Source of the DNA: Dasania marina DSM 21967
GTDB taxonomy: Bacteria; Pseudomonadota; Gammaproteobacteria; Pseudomonadales; Dasaniaceae
DNA: 64,000 nt
Direction of reading: 5' to 3'
Assembly: GCF_000373485.1 (NCBI RefSeq)
Contig: NZ_KB891576.1
Span: 558,001-622,000, forward strand
Shown in pieces: positions 45,313 through 54,861 of this stretch (position 1 is its first letter; each line of letters starts with the position of its first letter). A program made the position numbers and the translations under genes. The notes below the pieces were generated by a model that did not search any database, was not told where the DNA came from, and saw only the letters and a program-made list of their open reading frames with translations.

Positions 45313-46074
45313 ATGAAAATATTAGTAACTGTTAAACGGGTTATTGATCACAACGTAAAAATAAAAATAAAAACAGACAAAAGTGACGTTGATCTTAGCA
45401 ACACAAAAATGGCTATTAATCCATTTTGCGAAATAGCGATAGAAGAAGCTATACGCATTAAAGAAAAAGCAGAAAAAGAAGGTATTACAAGTGAGGTTAT
45501 CGCTGTATCCGTCGGCACGAGCCTCTCACAGAGTGAATTGCGAACAGCGCTTGCACTAGGCGTTGACCGGGCAATATTGATAGAAACTGCAAGTAATGTT
45601 GAGTCACTGAACGTTGCAAAGATTTTATCTAAAGTTGTTGAAAATGAACAACCTGATCTAGTTATCCTCGGCAAACAAGCCATAGATACCGACAATAATC
45701 AAACAGGTCAAATGCTCGCGGCTCTTACCGGCATGCCCCAAGGTACATTTGCATCAGCCATTAGCATTAATAACTCAAAAATATCAGTAACACGTGAAAT
45801 AGACGGCGGCATGCAAACCCTTGAGCTCAACTTACCCGCGATAGTGACAACTGATTTACGGCTTAACGAGCCTCGCTATGCATCTCTACCCAACATCATG
45901 AAAGCAAAACGCAAGCCTTTACTTATCAAAACACCACAGGACTACGGCGTTATTATTAAACAACATTGTAAATTATTAGGTGTCGATTCACCCGCAAAAC
46001 GCCAAACAGGGATTATGGTAGAAAGCGTTTCTGAACTTGTCAATCAACTTAAAAACGAGGCGAAAGTAATATAA
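45313..46074 (+). CDS. etfB: Electron transfer flavoprotein beta subunit
   Basis: A 253-residue AMP-binding subunit. The N-terminal [19 protein letters not shown], then [40 protein letters not shown] and [21 protein letters not shown] are the conserved ETF-beta blocks. It belongs to the housekeeping-type (group I) ETFs and not to the FixA or CaiA-partner type, though it is unusually lysine-rich. ETF takes electrons from acyl-CoA dehydrogenases to ETF-quinone oxidoreductase. Its stop overlaps the etfA start (TAATG). Confidence 0.95.
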   Translation: MKILVTVKRVIDHNVKIKIKTDKSDVDLSNTKMAINPFCEIAIEEAIRIKEKAEKEGITSEVIAVSVGTSLSQSELRTALALGVDRAILIETASNVESLNVAKILSKVVENEQPDLVILGKQAIDTDNNQTGQMLAALTGMPQGTFASAISINNSKISVTREIDGGMQTLELNLPAIVTTDLRLNEPRYASLPNIMKAKRKPLLIKTPQDYGVIIKQHCKLLGVDSPAKRQTGIMVESVSELVNQLKNEAKVI

Positions 46075-47003
46075 TGGCTATTCTTATTATTGCAGAACAC
46101 AACTCACATGTATTAAATGATGCCACCTTACAGGCCATTAACGCCGCCTCTCAAATAGACACTGAGTTACATTTATTAGTGGCAGGAAAAAACTGCCGGG
46201 ACATTGCTAACACTGCCAGTAAAATACCCGCCTTGCATTCAGTATTATTGGCGGATAACCCAGCCTATGAGCATCAACTAGCAGAAAATATGGCTGCCTT
46301 AATCAGCGCGCTAGCTGTTTCATACAGCCATATTATGGCCGCAGCTACCAGTGACTCAAAAAACGTTATGCCTAGGGTAGCGGCCCTATTAGATGTGGCA
46401 CAAATATCAGATATCATACAAATTGATAGCCCAAGCATTTTTTTACGGCCTATTTATGCAGGCAACGCCATTGCGACGATTGAATCGCTAGACCCCATTA
46501 AAGTAATAACCGTACGAGCCACCAATTTTGAGGCTACAGTTGCTACCGGCGGTGACGCTAAACTGGTTGAACTTGCTGAAGTCTATGATATGGGGATATC
46601 CCGCTATATCAGCGAGGATCTCACGGTTTCAGAGCGGCCGGATTTAACCGCCGCTAAAACGGTCATATCTGGTGGTCGAGGCATTGGCAGCGCAGAAAAC
46701 TTTGCTATCCTTGATGGCGTGGCAACAAAACTAGACGCCGCAATAGGAGCCTCCCGTGCCGCAGTCGATGCAGGTTTTGCGTCCAACGACCAACAGGTTG
46801 GCCAAACGGGTAAAATTGTCGCTCCCGAACTTTACATTGCTGTAGGTATCTCAGGTGCCATTCAGCATTTGGCAGGCATGAAGGATTCAAAAGTGATAGT
46901 CGCTATCAACAAAGACCCCGAGGCCCCTATATTTCAAATTGCCGATTACGGTTTGGCCGCTGATTTATTTCAAGCGATACCAGAGCTAGAGCAAGCGTTG
47001 TAG
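46074..47003 (+). CDS. etfA: Electron transfer flavoprotein alpha subunit
   Basis: A 309-residue FAD-binding subunit. The C-terminal FAD domain is complete: [47 protein letters not shown] and [20 protein letters not shown]. It forms a heterodimer with EtfB, with which it is translationally coupled by a 1-bp overlap. Being beside an acyl-CoA dehydrogenase it is probably a dedicated second ETF copy, as the housekeeping pair normally sits elsewhere. That cannot be checked in this window. Confidence 0.95.
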   Translation: MAILIIAEHNSHVLNDATLQAINAASQIDTELHLLVAGKNCRDIANTASKIPALHSVLLADNPAYEHQLAENMAALISALAVSYSHIMAAATSDSKNVMPRVAALLDVAQISDIIQIDSPSIFLRPIYAGNAIATIESLDPIKVITVRATNFEATVATGGDAKLVELAEVYDMGISRYISEDLTVSERPDLTAAKTVISGGRGIGSAENFAILDGVATKLDAAIGASRAAVDAGFASNDQQVGQTGKIVAPELYIAVGISGAIQHLAGMKDSKVIVAINKDPEAPIFQIADYGLAADLFQAIPELEQAL

Positions 47004-47242
47004 CTGAAATTTACTGCTTAATCGGTAAAGCTCCTGTAGGCAGTTAAAAGTGCCAAGTGACAAACTTTTGGTTAAAGATGCACCTTAGTGCCTTTTAATG
47101 ATGGTGCGCCGGGCCTGTGCCGGCCACAAAAAAATTGTCCTGTGATCTACTGTAGACTTGACGCATCTAAAACGTATCACGGGGTATGCCTAGTACAAAG
47201 CATAGCCCGCTACGGCCATCCATTACAAAAGCAATAATTAAT

Positions 47243-47275
47243 AAAAAGCCCGGTCAGAACACTGACCAGGCTTTT
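47243..47275. terminator. Bidirectional terminator between etfA and the aminotransferase
   Basis: AAAAAGCC and GGCTTTTT flank the inner arms GGTCAG and CTGACC with an AACA loop. It sits 27 bp after the stop of the convergent aminotransferase gene and also ends etfBA. Confidence 0.85.
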
Positions 47276-47301
47276 TCGTTATATAGGTATTTAAAATTAG
47301 C

Positions 47302-48492
47302 TTATAAAACCGAAACAATAGAGTTCGATAAATAAGCTATGTTCGCTTCGCTAATGCCCGCCACATTTATGCGGCTCGAATTAACAAGGTAAACAGAGTA
47401 TTCCTTGCCGAGTCGCTGAACCTGCTCAACGGATAAACCCAAGAAGGAGAACATGCCATTTTGCGCAGCAATATGATCGAAACGTGACCCGGCACCCTTA
47501 GCGGTAAGTTGATCAACTAACAATACACGCAAGCTATTCATACGCTCACGCATTGCAGTCAATTCGCTTTTCCATTCAGCGGTTAATGCTTCATTTTGAA
47601 AAATAGTACCTACAACCGCAGCACCATGTGAAGGTGGCATGGAGTAATTACCACGAGAAAGATTGAGAACTTGTGATAGGGAGGTATCGGCTTGCGTAGG
47701 AGTTGAAGAGACAAGACTCAAGGCCCCTACTCGCTCACGATAAACACCAAAGTTTTTTGAACATGAGGCCGCAACAATAAGTTCGGGCAATCGATCAGCC
47801 AATAACCGCACGCCAAAGGCATCATCATCTAAACCGCTACCAAAACCTTGATAGGCAATATCCACTAACGGTAAAAAACCTTTAGCCTCAGCCAAGTCGG
47901 CAATAGCTAACCATTGCTCATTATTCAAATCAGCTCCGGTGGGGTTATGGCAACAGCCGTGTAATAAGACCACATCATTAGGCCCAAGCTTTTGCAAACA
48001 TGCCATCATCGCATCAAAACGTATGCCTTTGGTTTCTGCATCATAGTAAGGGTATGTTTTGATCGTTAAACCGGCATTGCTAAACAAGGGAATATGATTG
48101 GCCCAGGTTGGGTCACTAACCCAAAGAGTGGCAGCGTCGTTACAGCGATGAATAAACTCGCCCGCTAAACGCAATGCGCCACAGCCACCGGGGGTTTGCA
48201 CCGTGCGTACGCGATTTTCAAGTAGCGCCTTATGGCCAGCACCATAAAGTAACTGCTCCATCCCTTGATTAAATGCGGGGTCACCGGCTGGGCCGACATA
48301 GGCTTTGCTATCTTCTTGAGCAATATAAAGTGCTTCGGCGCGCTTAACGCTTGCCATAATTGGCGTTTGTCCGGCTTCATTTTTATAGACACCAACGCCC
48401 AAATCGACCTTGCTGGGGTTAGTATCCTCACGGAAAGCAGCCAACAGCCCCAAAATAGGGTCCTGTGGCAAAGGGGACAACGAGTCAAACAT
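47302..48492 (-). CDS. Aromatic/aspartate aminotransferase (TyrB/PhhC-like)
   Basis: A 396-residue class I PLP enzyme. Blocks are VDLGVGVYKNEAGQTPIMAS at the start, HGCCHNPTGADLN, the Schiff-base lysine in SCSKNFGVYRERVG, and SRINVAGISEANI at the end with the carboxylate-binding Arg. This is the layout of TyrB/AspC/PhhC, which transaminate aromatic and dicarboxylic amino acids with 2-oxoglutarate. Length is typical. A GGAG site precedes the ATG. It is monocistronic and may be a general gene or serve amino-group removal in the island. Confidence 0.9.
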   Translation of the reverse strand: MFDSLSPLPQDPILGLLAAFREDTNPSKVDLGVGVYKNEAGQTPIMASVKRAEALYIAQEDSKAYVGPAGDPAFNQGMEQLLYGAGHKALLENRVRTVQTPGGCGALRLAGEFIHRCNDAATLWVSDPTWANHIPLFSNAGLTIKTYPYYDAETKGIRFDAMMACLQKLGPNDVVLLHGCCHNPTGADLNNEQWLAIADLAEAKGFLPLVDIAYQGFGSGLDDDAFGVRLLADRLPELIVAASCSKNFGVYRERVGALSLVSSTPTQADTSLSQVLNLSRGNYSMPPSHGAAVVGTIFQNEALTAEWKSELTAMRERMNSLRVLLVDQLTAKGAGSRFDHIAAQNGMFSFLGLSVEQVQRLGKEYSVYLVNSSRINVAGISEANIAYLSNSIVSVL

Positions 48493-48726
48493 TACAAACT
48501 CCTAGGGATTACAGTTTCGATTCTGAAACTGATTATACGATGCCTTGTTCTAAAATGACTGGTGTAAAACGGCTGCCTAGTCAAAACGATCTGTATCGCT
48601 GGCAATAAGGCGTGCAATCCTGCCACGTGTCCCGCCTTGGATCAAGATAAAAACAGTCACTAGTCGCCAGTATGACAGTAGATTTCACCACCGACTAGGA
48701 GCGAGTAACGCCCTACTAACGACTAT

Positions 48727-49635
48727 TCACTTAAAACTAGAGACTAGAAACTTCTCTTTAGCAACTATCTCTTCTGCCATTGCAATGATCTCCCTAGCCC
48801 TAGCCACTACCGGCTCATCAATCATTTTGCCTTTAAACTCGGCAGAGCCTCTGCCCTCACGTAAACTTATCTCAAACACCTTGAGTAAGTCGCGGGCATT
48901 ATCAAGCTCCTCTGTACTGGGGCCAAATTCTTCATTCATAATAGTGACTTGATCGGGATGAATACAAAATCCCCCCCTCAACCCTAAACGCCGAGAAAAT
49001 TTAATCATTTCCCTAAACGCCTCAGGATCTCGAAAATCACCGATAGACCCCACAAAGCCCAAAGGCAATATTCCCGCCTGCCTGGCCGCAAAAACAATTT
49101 GCTGATTGGGAAATAGTAAGCCTTCTCTATCCGTTTCCATACCGACGGATGCGGTAAAATCTTCTGGCCCAAGAATCATTCCCTGCATCCGCAGGCTACT
49201 ACTGGCGATGGCATCCAAGTGTTTCAAAGCAGCCGCAGATTCGATCAATGCAATTAATTTTGTGTGGCCTATCGGTAACTTTCGCTCTACTTCAAGCTCG
49301 GTAATCACTTCAGCAATAAATTGCATATGAGCCGCACAACTTACCTTTGGAACACAGATCGCTTTCACATGCTCGCCGATCACTGCTTCTAAATCACGAA
49401 CGGCTAAACGCCAGGGTTGATTAATTCGAACAATTACATCTGCCCCATTACTAGCGACTCTTACTGCAGCTGCACCTACATTGTCTCTAGCATTCGATTT
49501 TTGCGACAGAGGAACACTATCCTCAAGGTCGAGAATAATGGCATCAGCTTGACGCAAATGCGCCTTGGCTATAAAACGCTCAACATTAGCGGGTACAAAA
49601 AGTGATGATCGCCATAGCGGCAATTGTGTATTCAT
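48727..49635 (-). CDS. CitE/HpcH-type CoA lyase, likely citramalyl-CoA lyase
   Basis: A 302-residue TIM-barrel lyase. It begins with RSSLFVPANVERFIAKA, then AIILDLEDSVP, VRINQP, CVPKV, and LGPEDFTASVGMETD, the metal- and CoA-binding blocks of the CitE/HpcH family. In the itaconate locus of Pseudomonas the equivalent lyase splits (S)-citramalyl-CoA into acetyl-CoA and pyruvate. As last gene of the five-gene operon here it fits that role. Malyl-CoA or beta-methylmalyl-CoA lyase is possible as well. Confidence 0.85.
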   Translation of the reverse strand: MNTQLPLWRSSLFVPANVERFIAKAHLRQADAIILDLEDSVPLSQKSNARDNVGAAAVRVASNGADVIVRINQPWRLAVRDLEAVIGEHVKAICVPKVSCAAHMQFIAEVITELEVERKLPIGHTKLIALIESAAALKHLDAIASSSLRMQGMILGPEDFTASVGMETDREGLLFPNQQIVFAARQAGILPLGFVGSIGDFRDPEAFREMIKFSRRLGLRGGFCIHPDQVTIMNEEFGPSTEELDNARDLLKVFEISLREGRGSAEFKGKMIDEPVVARAREIIAMAEEIVAKEKFLVSSFK

Positions 49636-49689
49636 AGCGGCATCCTAAATTATCTATCACAATAATTACCTATCAAACTATAGATAATA

Positions 49690-50613
49690 TTAAATCAGGG
49701 TGGCTTGAGCATCCATGGCAAGAGCGCCCGAACAATCCAGAGCCCAAAGAAGAACAACTCTACCCTCTTGGCGCCCCTCTATTTTCAAGGGGCCGGTATC
49801 TGTTATGGGACGGATACCGCGAAAGGAAAAGGTTTTTACGCTTTCGTTAGGTAATTTTTTGCGCAGTAAGTCCAATAACAATGTCGCTGTTAATGGCCCA
49901 TGCACCACTAAGCCGCCATACCCTTCCTCCTCAACAGCATATTTATAATCATAGTGAATACGATGACCATTGAAGGTTAATGCCGAATAACGAAATAACA
50001 TTACCGCATCGACGTTAATAGTATCTGACCATTGTGGCTTGGCAGGCACAGGGGCAGGTTTTGGCGACGGTGAAGCATTTGCAGCTGCGGATGGGGCTGC
50101 ATCACGATAAACAATATCTTGCTCTTCGCTAATAGCGAGACACTCTGAATTGGCTTCGGCGTTATCTTTATTATTGATAACATAAATCTCATGAAGAACG
50201 GTCACAATAACCAATTGACCGGACTTTCCATTTTTTATTTTAATATCTTTTATGGTAGATAAACGTCGCGTACTATCACCAATACATATAGGCGCTATAA
50301 AGTTAATACGACTGCCCGCCCACATTCGCCTAGGTAACGAAATTAAGGGTAAGAATCCACCTCTTTTAGGGTGGCCATCGATATCAATCTCAGATGATTT
50401 TGGTGTGGGTAAAAAATAAAGCCAATGCCAAGGCGCAGGCAGAATATCCCCGCTAATCTGCTGCGTATCTTTCCAATCAAGAATAGCGGCTAAGCCACGC
50501 GCCTGCGTAGGGGTAATATCATCAAAACAAATCTCTTGCCGACCAATTGATGACGCCAAGTTCTCGGCACTAACTTCAACTTTTTTACTTTCCAAAATAC
50601 CTAGCCCTATCAA
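49690..50613 (-). CDS. MaoC-type hydratase, likely itaconyl- or mesaconyl-CoA hydratase
   Basis: A 307-residue double hot-dog protein. The N-terminal half has PAPWHWLYFLP and HPKRGGFLPLISLPRRMWAG; a long Ala/Pro linker (about 173-193) leads to the C-terminal half with LFRYSALTFNGHRIHYD and EGYGGLVVHGPL, where the Asn and His of the hydratase site lie. This form is found in mesaconyl-C4-CoA and itaconyl-CoA hydratases. Its start overlaps the stop of the MmgE/PrpD gene by 4 bp. Confidence 0.84.
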   Translation of the reverse strand: MIGLGILESKKVEVSAENLASSIGRQEICFDDITPTQARGLAAILDWKDTQQISGDILPAPWHWLYFLPTPKSSEIDIDGHPKRGGFLPLISLPRRMWAGSRINFIAPICIGDSTRRLSTIKDIKIKNGKSGQLVIVTVLHEIYVINNKDNAEANSECLAISEEQDIVYRDAAPSAAANASPSPKPAPVPAKPQWSDTINVDAVMLFRYSALTFNGHRIHYDYKYAVEEEGYGGLVVHGPLTATLLLDLLRKKLPNESVKTFSFRGIRPITDTGPLKIEGRQEGRVVLLWALDCSGALAMDAQATLI

Positions 50614-51920
50614 TTATTATTTAACTGCCCGCACACATAATTCACTATTTCAACCGAGGCATGCTCTTTCGCTAAATCTAATACACCCTCGATTATTTTT
50701 TCAGCTTGCTGCTGACTATAACCGCCGTGATTTAAAAGCATCTTCGCTTTAGTAATCATCTCATCATTGCTTAAGGCAAGTTCTGGATCACCTTTAGCAG
50801 CCGTACGGGTGGCCACTAATCGATCGCCATTTGTGCAGGCGACGCTAACCGCCGAACCCCAAGAATCAGGATAATCTTCTGCATAAGGATTAGCCACTAC
50901 AGACGTAATCCGATCACGCAGTGATCCCAAACGCAAACGATTAGCTTCAGAAAAAGAATCAAAAATGACTTCACCTGCATCCAGAGCGGCTGCCACACAG
51001 TGAAAAATTGAAAACTTAGCTGCGTACTCACTATCGGGATTGGGGCGATCACATACATCCATAGCCGCTTGGTATGTATCTATATGCACAGATTTTATTT
51101 CACGCCCTGCCAATTCGTTGTGTAACTCTAAAGCGGCATCAATAGCTGGATGAGTGTGCCTACAGGAGGGCCAGGGCTTTATTGAGGTTGTTGTTAATTG
51201 CCAAGGAGCTTCAGATGCTGCAGTCACGTTCTCTGGTTTGGCATCAGCACAGGTTGCCACAAAGAAGCCTTTTTCCCCTTCGAGAATAGCAGGCGGACCA
51301 GTAAAATCTAACAGTGCTAAATCTGCCGCAACAACACCCGCCTCAGCGGCTCGCCCCGCGTGTAGGTGCTTACTCATTGCTCCGGTTTCAAGAAACTGCC
51401 ACAAGCCTGAAGATTGCGTGCCGGCATTACCCAATGCAAACATTGCTTGCTCATCGCTCAATGCTAGCAAGCTTGCTGCGGCCATTGCAGAACCAAACGG
51501 ACCACAGGTCGCGGTATTATGCCATATTCGATAATGTGCAGGACCAACTGCGGACCCCACACGACACATCGCTTCAAAACCTTGCAATACCGCTTTAAGA
51601 ATGTCTACGCTATTACTTTTTTCTCGTTCAGCTAAAGCAAAAACAGCGGGCACAACTACACAGCCTGGGTGAGTCACAGATGCACGGTGTAAATCATCAG
51701 TTTCTAAAATATGAGTCAAACCACCAATCACAAAGGCCTTGCGGCCGGCATCATTCCCCTGACATGCCCCCCACTGTAATAACTTTTTACCCGGCAGACT
51801 ATTTCTCCCCGCTAACGCATTAGCAATGGCATCTAAGGTAAAAAAAGCAGCGCGCTCTAAATCATTGTTACCTATTGGTTTGTTGCGAATTAAGCTTATT
51901 AACTGCTGTGTTAGGGTCAT
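50610..51920 (-). CDS. MmgE/PrpD family protein
   Basis: A 436-residue protein with the MmgE/PrpD fold: VTHPGCVVVPAVFALAE, YRIWHNTATCGPFGSAMAAA and SIKPWPSCRHTHPAIDAALEL. Known members are 2-methylcitrate dehydratase (PrpD) and iminodisuccinate epimerase. The same family accompanies itaconate genes in Pseudomonas aeruginosa, where its step is less clear to me. It is the third gene of the five-gene operon, 50 bp after the CoA-transferase and overlapping the hydratase. Confidence 0.88.
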   Translation of the reverse strand: MTLTQQLISLIRNKPIGNNDLERAAFFTLDAIANALAGRNSLPGKKLLQWGACQGNDAGRKAFVIGGLTHILETDDLHRASVTHPGCVVVPAVFALAEREKSNSVDILKAVLQGFEAMCRVGSAVGPAHYRIWHNTATCGPFGSAMAAASLLALSDEQAMFALGNAGTQSSGLWQFLETGAMSKHLHAGRAAEAGVVAADLALLDFTGPPAILEGEKGFFVATCADAKPENVTAASEAPWQLTTTSIKPWPSCRHTHPAIDAALELHNELAGREIKSVHIDTYQAAMDVCDRPNPDSEYAAKFSIFHCVAAALDAGEVIFDSFSEANRLRLGSLRDRITSVVANPYAEDYPDSWGSAVSVACTNGDRLVATRTAAKGDPELALSNDEMITKAKMLLNHGGYSQQQAEKIIEGVLDLAKEHASVEIVNYVCGQLNNN

Positions 51921-51970
51921 AAATTCTTCTCTGTAGGGTTTTCTCTAAATCTTTCTTAGAATGTAAATGC

Positions 51971-53128
51971 TTACTGATTGAATTCCTGTTTAATAGCATC
52001 GGTATGCTCACCCAAAGCGGGTACTGCTCGCAATGTTAACGCCTGATTACTAGCGATGACGGGGGGTGCAACAAAACTCACAGGACCTGTTGGAGTATCA
52101 ACCTGTGTACGTCTCAATTGTTGATGTTCAGATAAGTCGGCGATTGAATTAAGCGAGCCAAAAGCAATCTTTCCTTTATTAAGGCGTTCAATTAACTGAC
52201 TTTTTGTTAATTTAGAAAATACTGAATTAATGACTTCATCTAGTGCTGGTCGATGCAGGCAGCGGTCGACATTGTCTCGATAGAGTGGATCTTCCACCAG
52301 CCCAGGTTTTTCCAATACTATTTCACAGAAATTTTTCCATTCACGATTACTTTGGATTGAAATAACTACCTGAGGCCCATCCTTTTTCTCCCCGCCAACA
52401 ACAGGCTCTTCACTCAAGCAATGATAGGCCCCGTAAGGTGCAATTGAGGGATGATTAAGCCCGACTCGTTCGGGTGCTTTGCCTGCATAATCCTGATGCA
52501 TTAAAGGAACTGCCAACCAATCGGCGATGGCATCAAACAAGGAAACACTCAAGCCCTTACCAAGCCCAGTTTGCTGTCGCTCTACCAACGCCTCCAAAAC
52601 AGCTGCATGCGCATACATGCCACAGGCAATATCACAAATAGAAACACCGACCCTGCCAGGTTGCTCAGCGGCACCGGTAATAGATGCTAACCCCGATTCA
52701 CATTGCACCAATAAATCATAGGCTTTCATATATTGATAAGGGCCAGATTCACCATAGCCGGATATATCCACAGTGATTAATTTTTCATTAGTTTCTCTAA
52801 GCTCTTTAGAGTCAAAGCCTGCACGGGAAGCGGCACCCGGCGCTAGGTTTTGAATAAACACATCAGCCTCTAGAATAATCGCCTGCAGTAACCCCCTATC
52901 TTTTTCATCTTTGATATTTAAACAGAGAGATTCCTTGCCACGATTAACCCACACAAAATACGCACTTTCACCGTGAGCCACATGATCGTAACCACGAGCA
53001 AAATCCCCTTCAGCACGCTCTACCTTTATCACCCGCGCACCCGCATCGGCCAAGCGTGATGAACAATAAGGCGCAGCGACGGCCTGCTCTAGCGCAACGA
53101 CTAACAATCCTTCCAAAGGTAAACTCAT
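51971..53128 (-). CDS. Family III CoA-transferase (CaiB/Frc type), itaconate-locus-like
   Basis: A 385-residue enzyme. The opening GLLVVALEQAVAAPYCSSRLADAGARVIKVE and EGDFARGYD, the FVWVNRGKESLCL stretch and the catalytic D138 in AYDLLVQCESG are visible. It moves CoA between dicarboxylic or carnitine-type acids. The opening block resembles the itaconate CoA-transferase group more than CaiB as I know them, and the operon agrees. A carnitine/crotonobetaine transferase (CaiB) role remains possible because carnitine genes flank the operon. Its start overlaps the dehydrogenase stop (TAATG). Confidence 0.85.
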   Translation of the reverse strand: MSLPLEGLLVVALEQAVAAPYCSSRLADAGARVIKVERAEGDFARGYDHVAHGESAYFVWVNRGKESLCLNIKDEKDRGLLQAIILEADVFIQNLAPGAASRAGFDSKELRETNEKLITVDISGYGESGPYQYMKAYDLLVQCESGLASITGAAEQPGRVGVSICDIACGMYAHAAVLEALVERQQTGLGKGLSVSLFDAIADWLAVPLMHQDYAGKAPERVGLNHPSIAPYGAYHCLSEEPVVGGEKKDGPQVVISIQSNREWKNFCEIVLEKPGLVEDPLYRDNVDRCLHRPALDEVINSVFSKLTKSQLIERLNKGKIAFGSLNSIADLSEHQQLRRTQVDTPTGPVSFVAPPVIASNQALTLRAVPALGEHTDAIKQEFNQ

Positions 53129-54285
53129 TAAAACGACCTCGGTAAACCTAATTCACTGGTGGCTATAAACGACAGAATTAAATTCGTTGATATAGGCGCT
53201 ACTTGATAAAGTCGTGTTTCACGGAATTTTCGTTCCACATCATATTCTTCAGCAAAACCAAAACCTCCATGAGTTTGAATACAGGTGTCTGCAGCCGCCC
53301 ATGACGCTTCCGAAGCTAGCATTTTAGCCATATTGGCTTCGGCCCCCGGACGCTTACCTTCATCATACAAATCTGCAGCTTGGCGTACCATTAAGGCAGC
53401 GGCTTCTGTTTGGATATGCGCTCGCGCAATAGGAAATTGAACCCCTTGATTTTCGCCTATCTGGCGACCAAACACTTCACGATCTCGCGCATAGGCCGAT
53501 GACTTTTCAGTAAACCAACGGGCGTCACCAATACATTCAGCGGCAATCAAAATGCGTTCAGCATTCATGCCGTCGATAATACATTTAAAACCGTTACCCT
53601 CTTCACCGATTAAGTTTGCAACAGGCACCCGTAAATTATCAAAAAATAACTCGGTAGTGGCATGATTCATCATCGTTTTTATGGGGCTAATGGTGAGCCC
53701 ATTACCTACCGCATCACGTAAATCAACTAACAATACCGACATGCCATCAGTACGCTTTTCACAATCATCCCTAGGCGTTGTGCGTACCAATAAAATCATT
53801 AAATCGGAGTGTTCAGCGCGTGAAATAAATACCTTTTGACCGTTAACCACATAATCATCACCATCGCGAACGGCCATGGTACGTATGCGGGTAGTATCGG
53901 TACCACTACCAGGCTCAGTGACACCAAAAGCCTGTAACCGTAATGTGCCATCAGCAATATCGGGCAAATACTTTTCTTTTTGAGCCACTGAACCATGACG
54001 CAACAATGTCCCCATGGTGTACATTTGTGCATGGCAGGCGCCACCATTGCCACCGCTACGCTGTACTTCTTCTAAAATGGCGCAGGCTGCACTTAGGGGT
54101 AAACCACTGCCACCATATTCCTCAGGGATTAGTACTGAAAGGTAGCCTGCATCACTAAGGGCCTGAACAAACTCACTGGGGTAGGCATGGTCTTTATCTA
54201 GCTTGCGCCAGTATTCTCCGGGGAACTGCTTGCATAATTTGCCTACCGCATCCCGAATTTCACAATGATCTAATTCAAAAGCCAC
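53128..54285 (-). CDS. Acyl-CoA dehydrogenase family protein, first gene of the itaconate-like operon
   Basis: A 385-residue FAD protein. FGVTEPGSGTDTTRI and VVNGQKVFISRAEHS are the flavin blocks; the end EEYDVERKFRETRLYQVAPISTNLI replaces the IYEGT catalytic-base motif by VAPIST. This C-terminal variant is known from acyl-CoA dehydrogenases of itaconate-type loci. A methylsuccinyl-CoA-like or other branched dicarboxylyl-CoA substrate is likely, but not shown. It begins the operon after a 575-bp divergent region shared with cdhR. Confidence 0.88.
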   Translation of the reverse strand: MAFELDHCEIRDAVGKLCKQFPGEYWRKLDKDHAYPSEFVQALSDAGYLSVLIPEEYGGSGLPLSAACAILEEVQRSGGNGGACHAQMYTMGTLLRHGSVAQKEKYLPDIADGTLRLQAFGVTEPGSGTDTTRIRTMAVRDGDDYVVNGQKVFISRAEHSDLMILLVRTTPRDDCEKRTDGMSVLLVDLRDAVGNGLTISPIKTMMNHATTELFFDNLRVPVANLIGEEGNGFKCIIDGMNAERILIAAECIGDARWFTEKSSAYARDREVFGRQIGENQGVQFPIARAHIQTEAAALMVRQAADLYDEGKRPGAEANMAKMLASEASWAAADTCIQTHGGFGFAEEYDVERKFRETRLYQVAPISTNLILSFIATSELGLPRSF

Positions 54286-54861
54286 AACTATCTCCCCTTT
54301 TATTAATACTCATAGTCAGCTTGAGAACTTTTTATAAATTTGTATTTGCTAAAGCCCAGCCAAGATGATGTTTTTGTAGGCTTATTTAATTCGAATCACT
54401 TAAGTGGGTAAAGGCAAATAATCACCCAAGTCGCGTAACCAATCGGTCATGCCAATAAGTACTCAGCCTTTGATGTGTAAAAACGGCTAATGCTTAACCA
54501 ATGCTTTCAGATCCCTCTAAGGAATAATTGATATAAAACGACCAAAACTTTCAATTTATGACGAAAATCTTTCATTTATGTCGAAAATATTCTATAACTA
54601 AGCTATTGGAAGGATGACTATGGTGGCACAGCAAACCACCCACTTAGTGGTATTAGCCTTATAAAATGCCTAAAACTCGGCTCTTACACTGCTAGGTTTA
54701 CCCCCATAGGGGAGATACCGCTAGGAATTTTGTTTCTTTTGCAAAAAGTGCTTTATAGCTATCGATTGACACAAAAGGTTAATCGACAATAACAATTAAA
54801 TGTGGCACCTAGGTTATGCACTATCTAGCCTTAGTGCTTCTCAATCCAGTTGGAGGATTAA
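54286..54861. other. Divergent regulatory region between the itaconate-like operon and cdhR
   Basis: About 575 bp without a gene. It must drive the five-gene operon leftwards and the regulator gene rightwards, and contains the tandem repeat at 54548-54589 roughly in its centre. Confidence 0.5.
54548..54589. promoter_or_regulatory. Candidate operator: two adjacent 20-21-bp direct repeats
   Basis: Copy one is CTTTCAATTTATGACGAAAAT (shown in parts: CTTTCAA, TTTATGACG, AAAAT) and copy two follows directly as CTTTCATTTATGTCGAAAAT. The two differ by one inserted base and one substitution. Direct repeats two helical turns apart are the usual target shape of AraC-family regulators, and the cdhR-like gene lies 270 bp away. 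Confidence 0.6.

Noticed and set aside
51971-53128. Naming the CoA-transferase CaiB because carnitine genes flank it
   Set aside because: Its operon partners and N-terminal blocks fit an itaconate-type CoA-transferase better; CaiB is kept only as an alternative.
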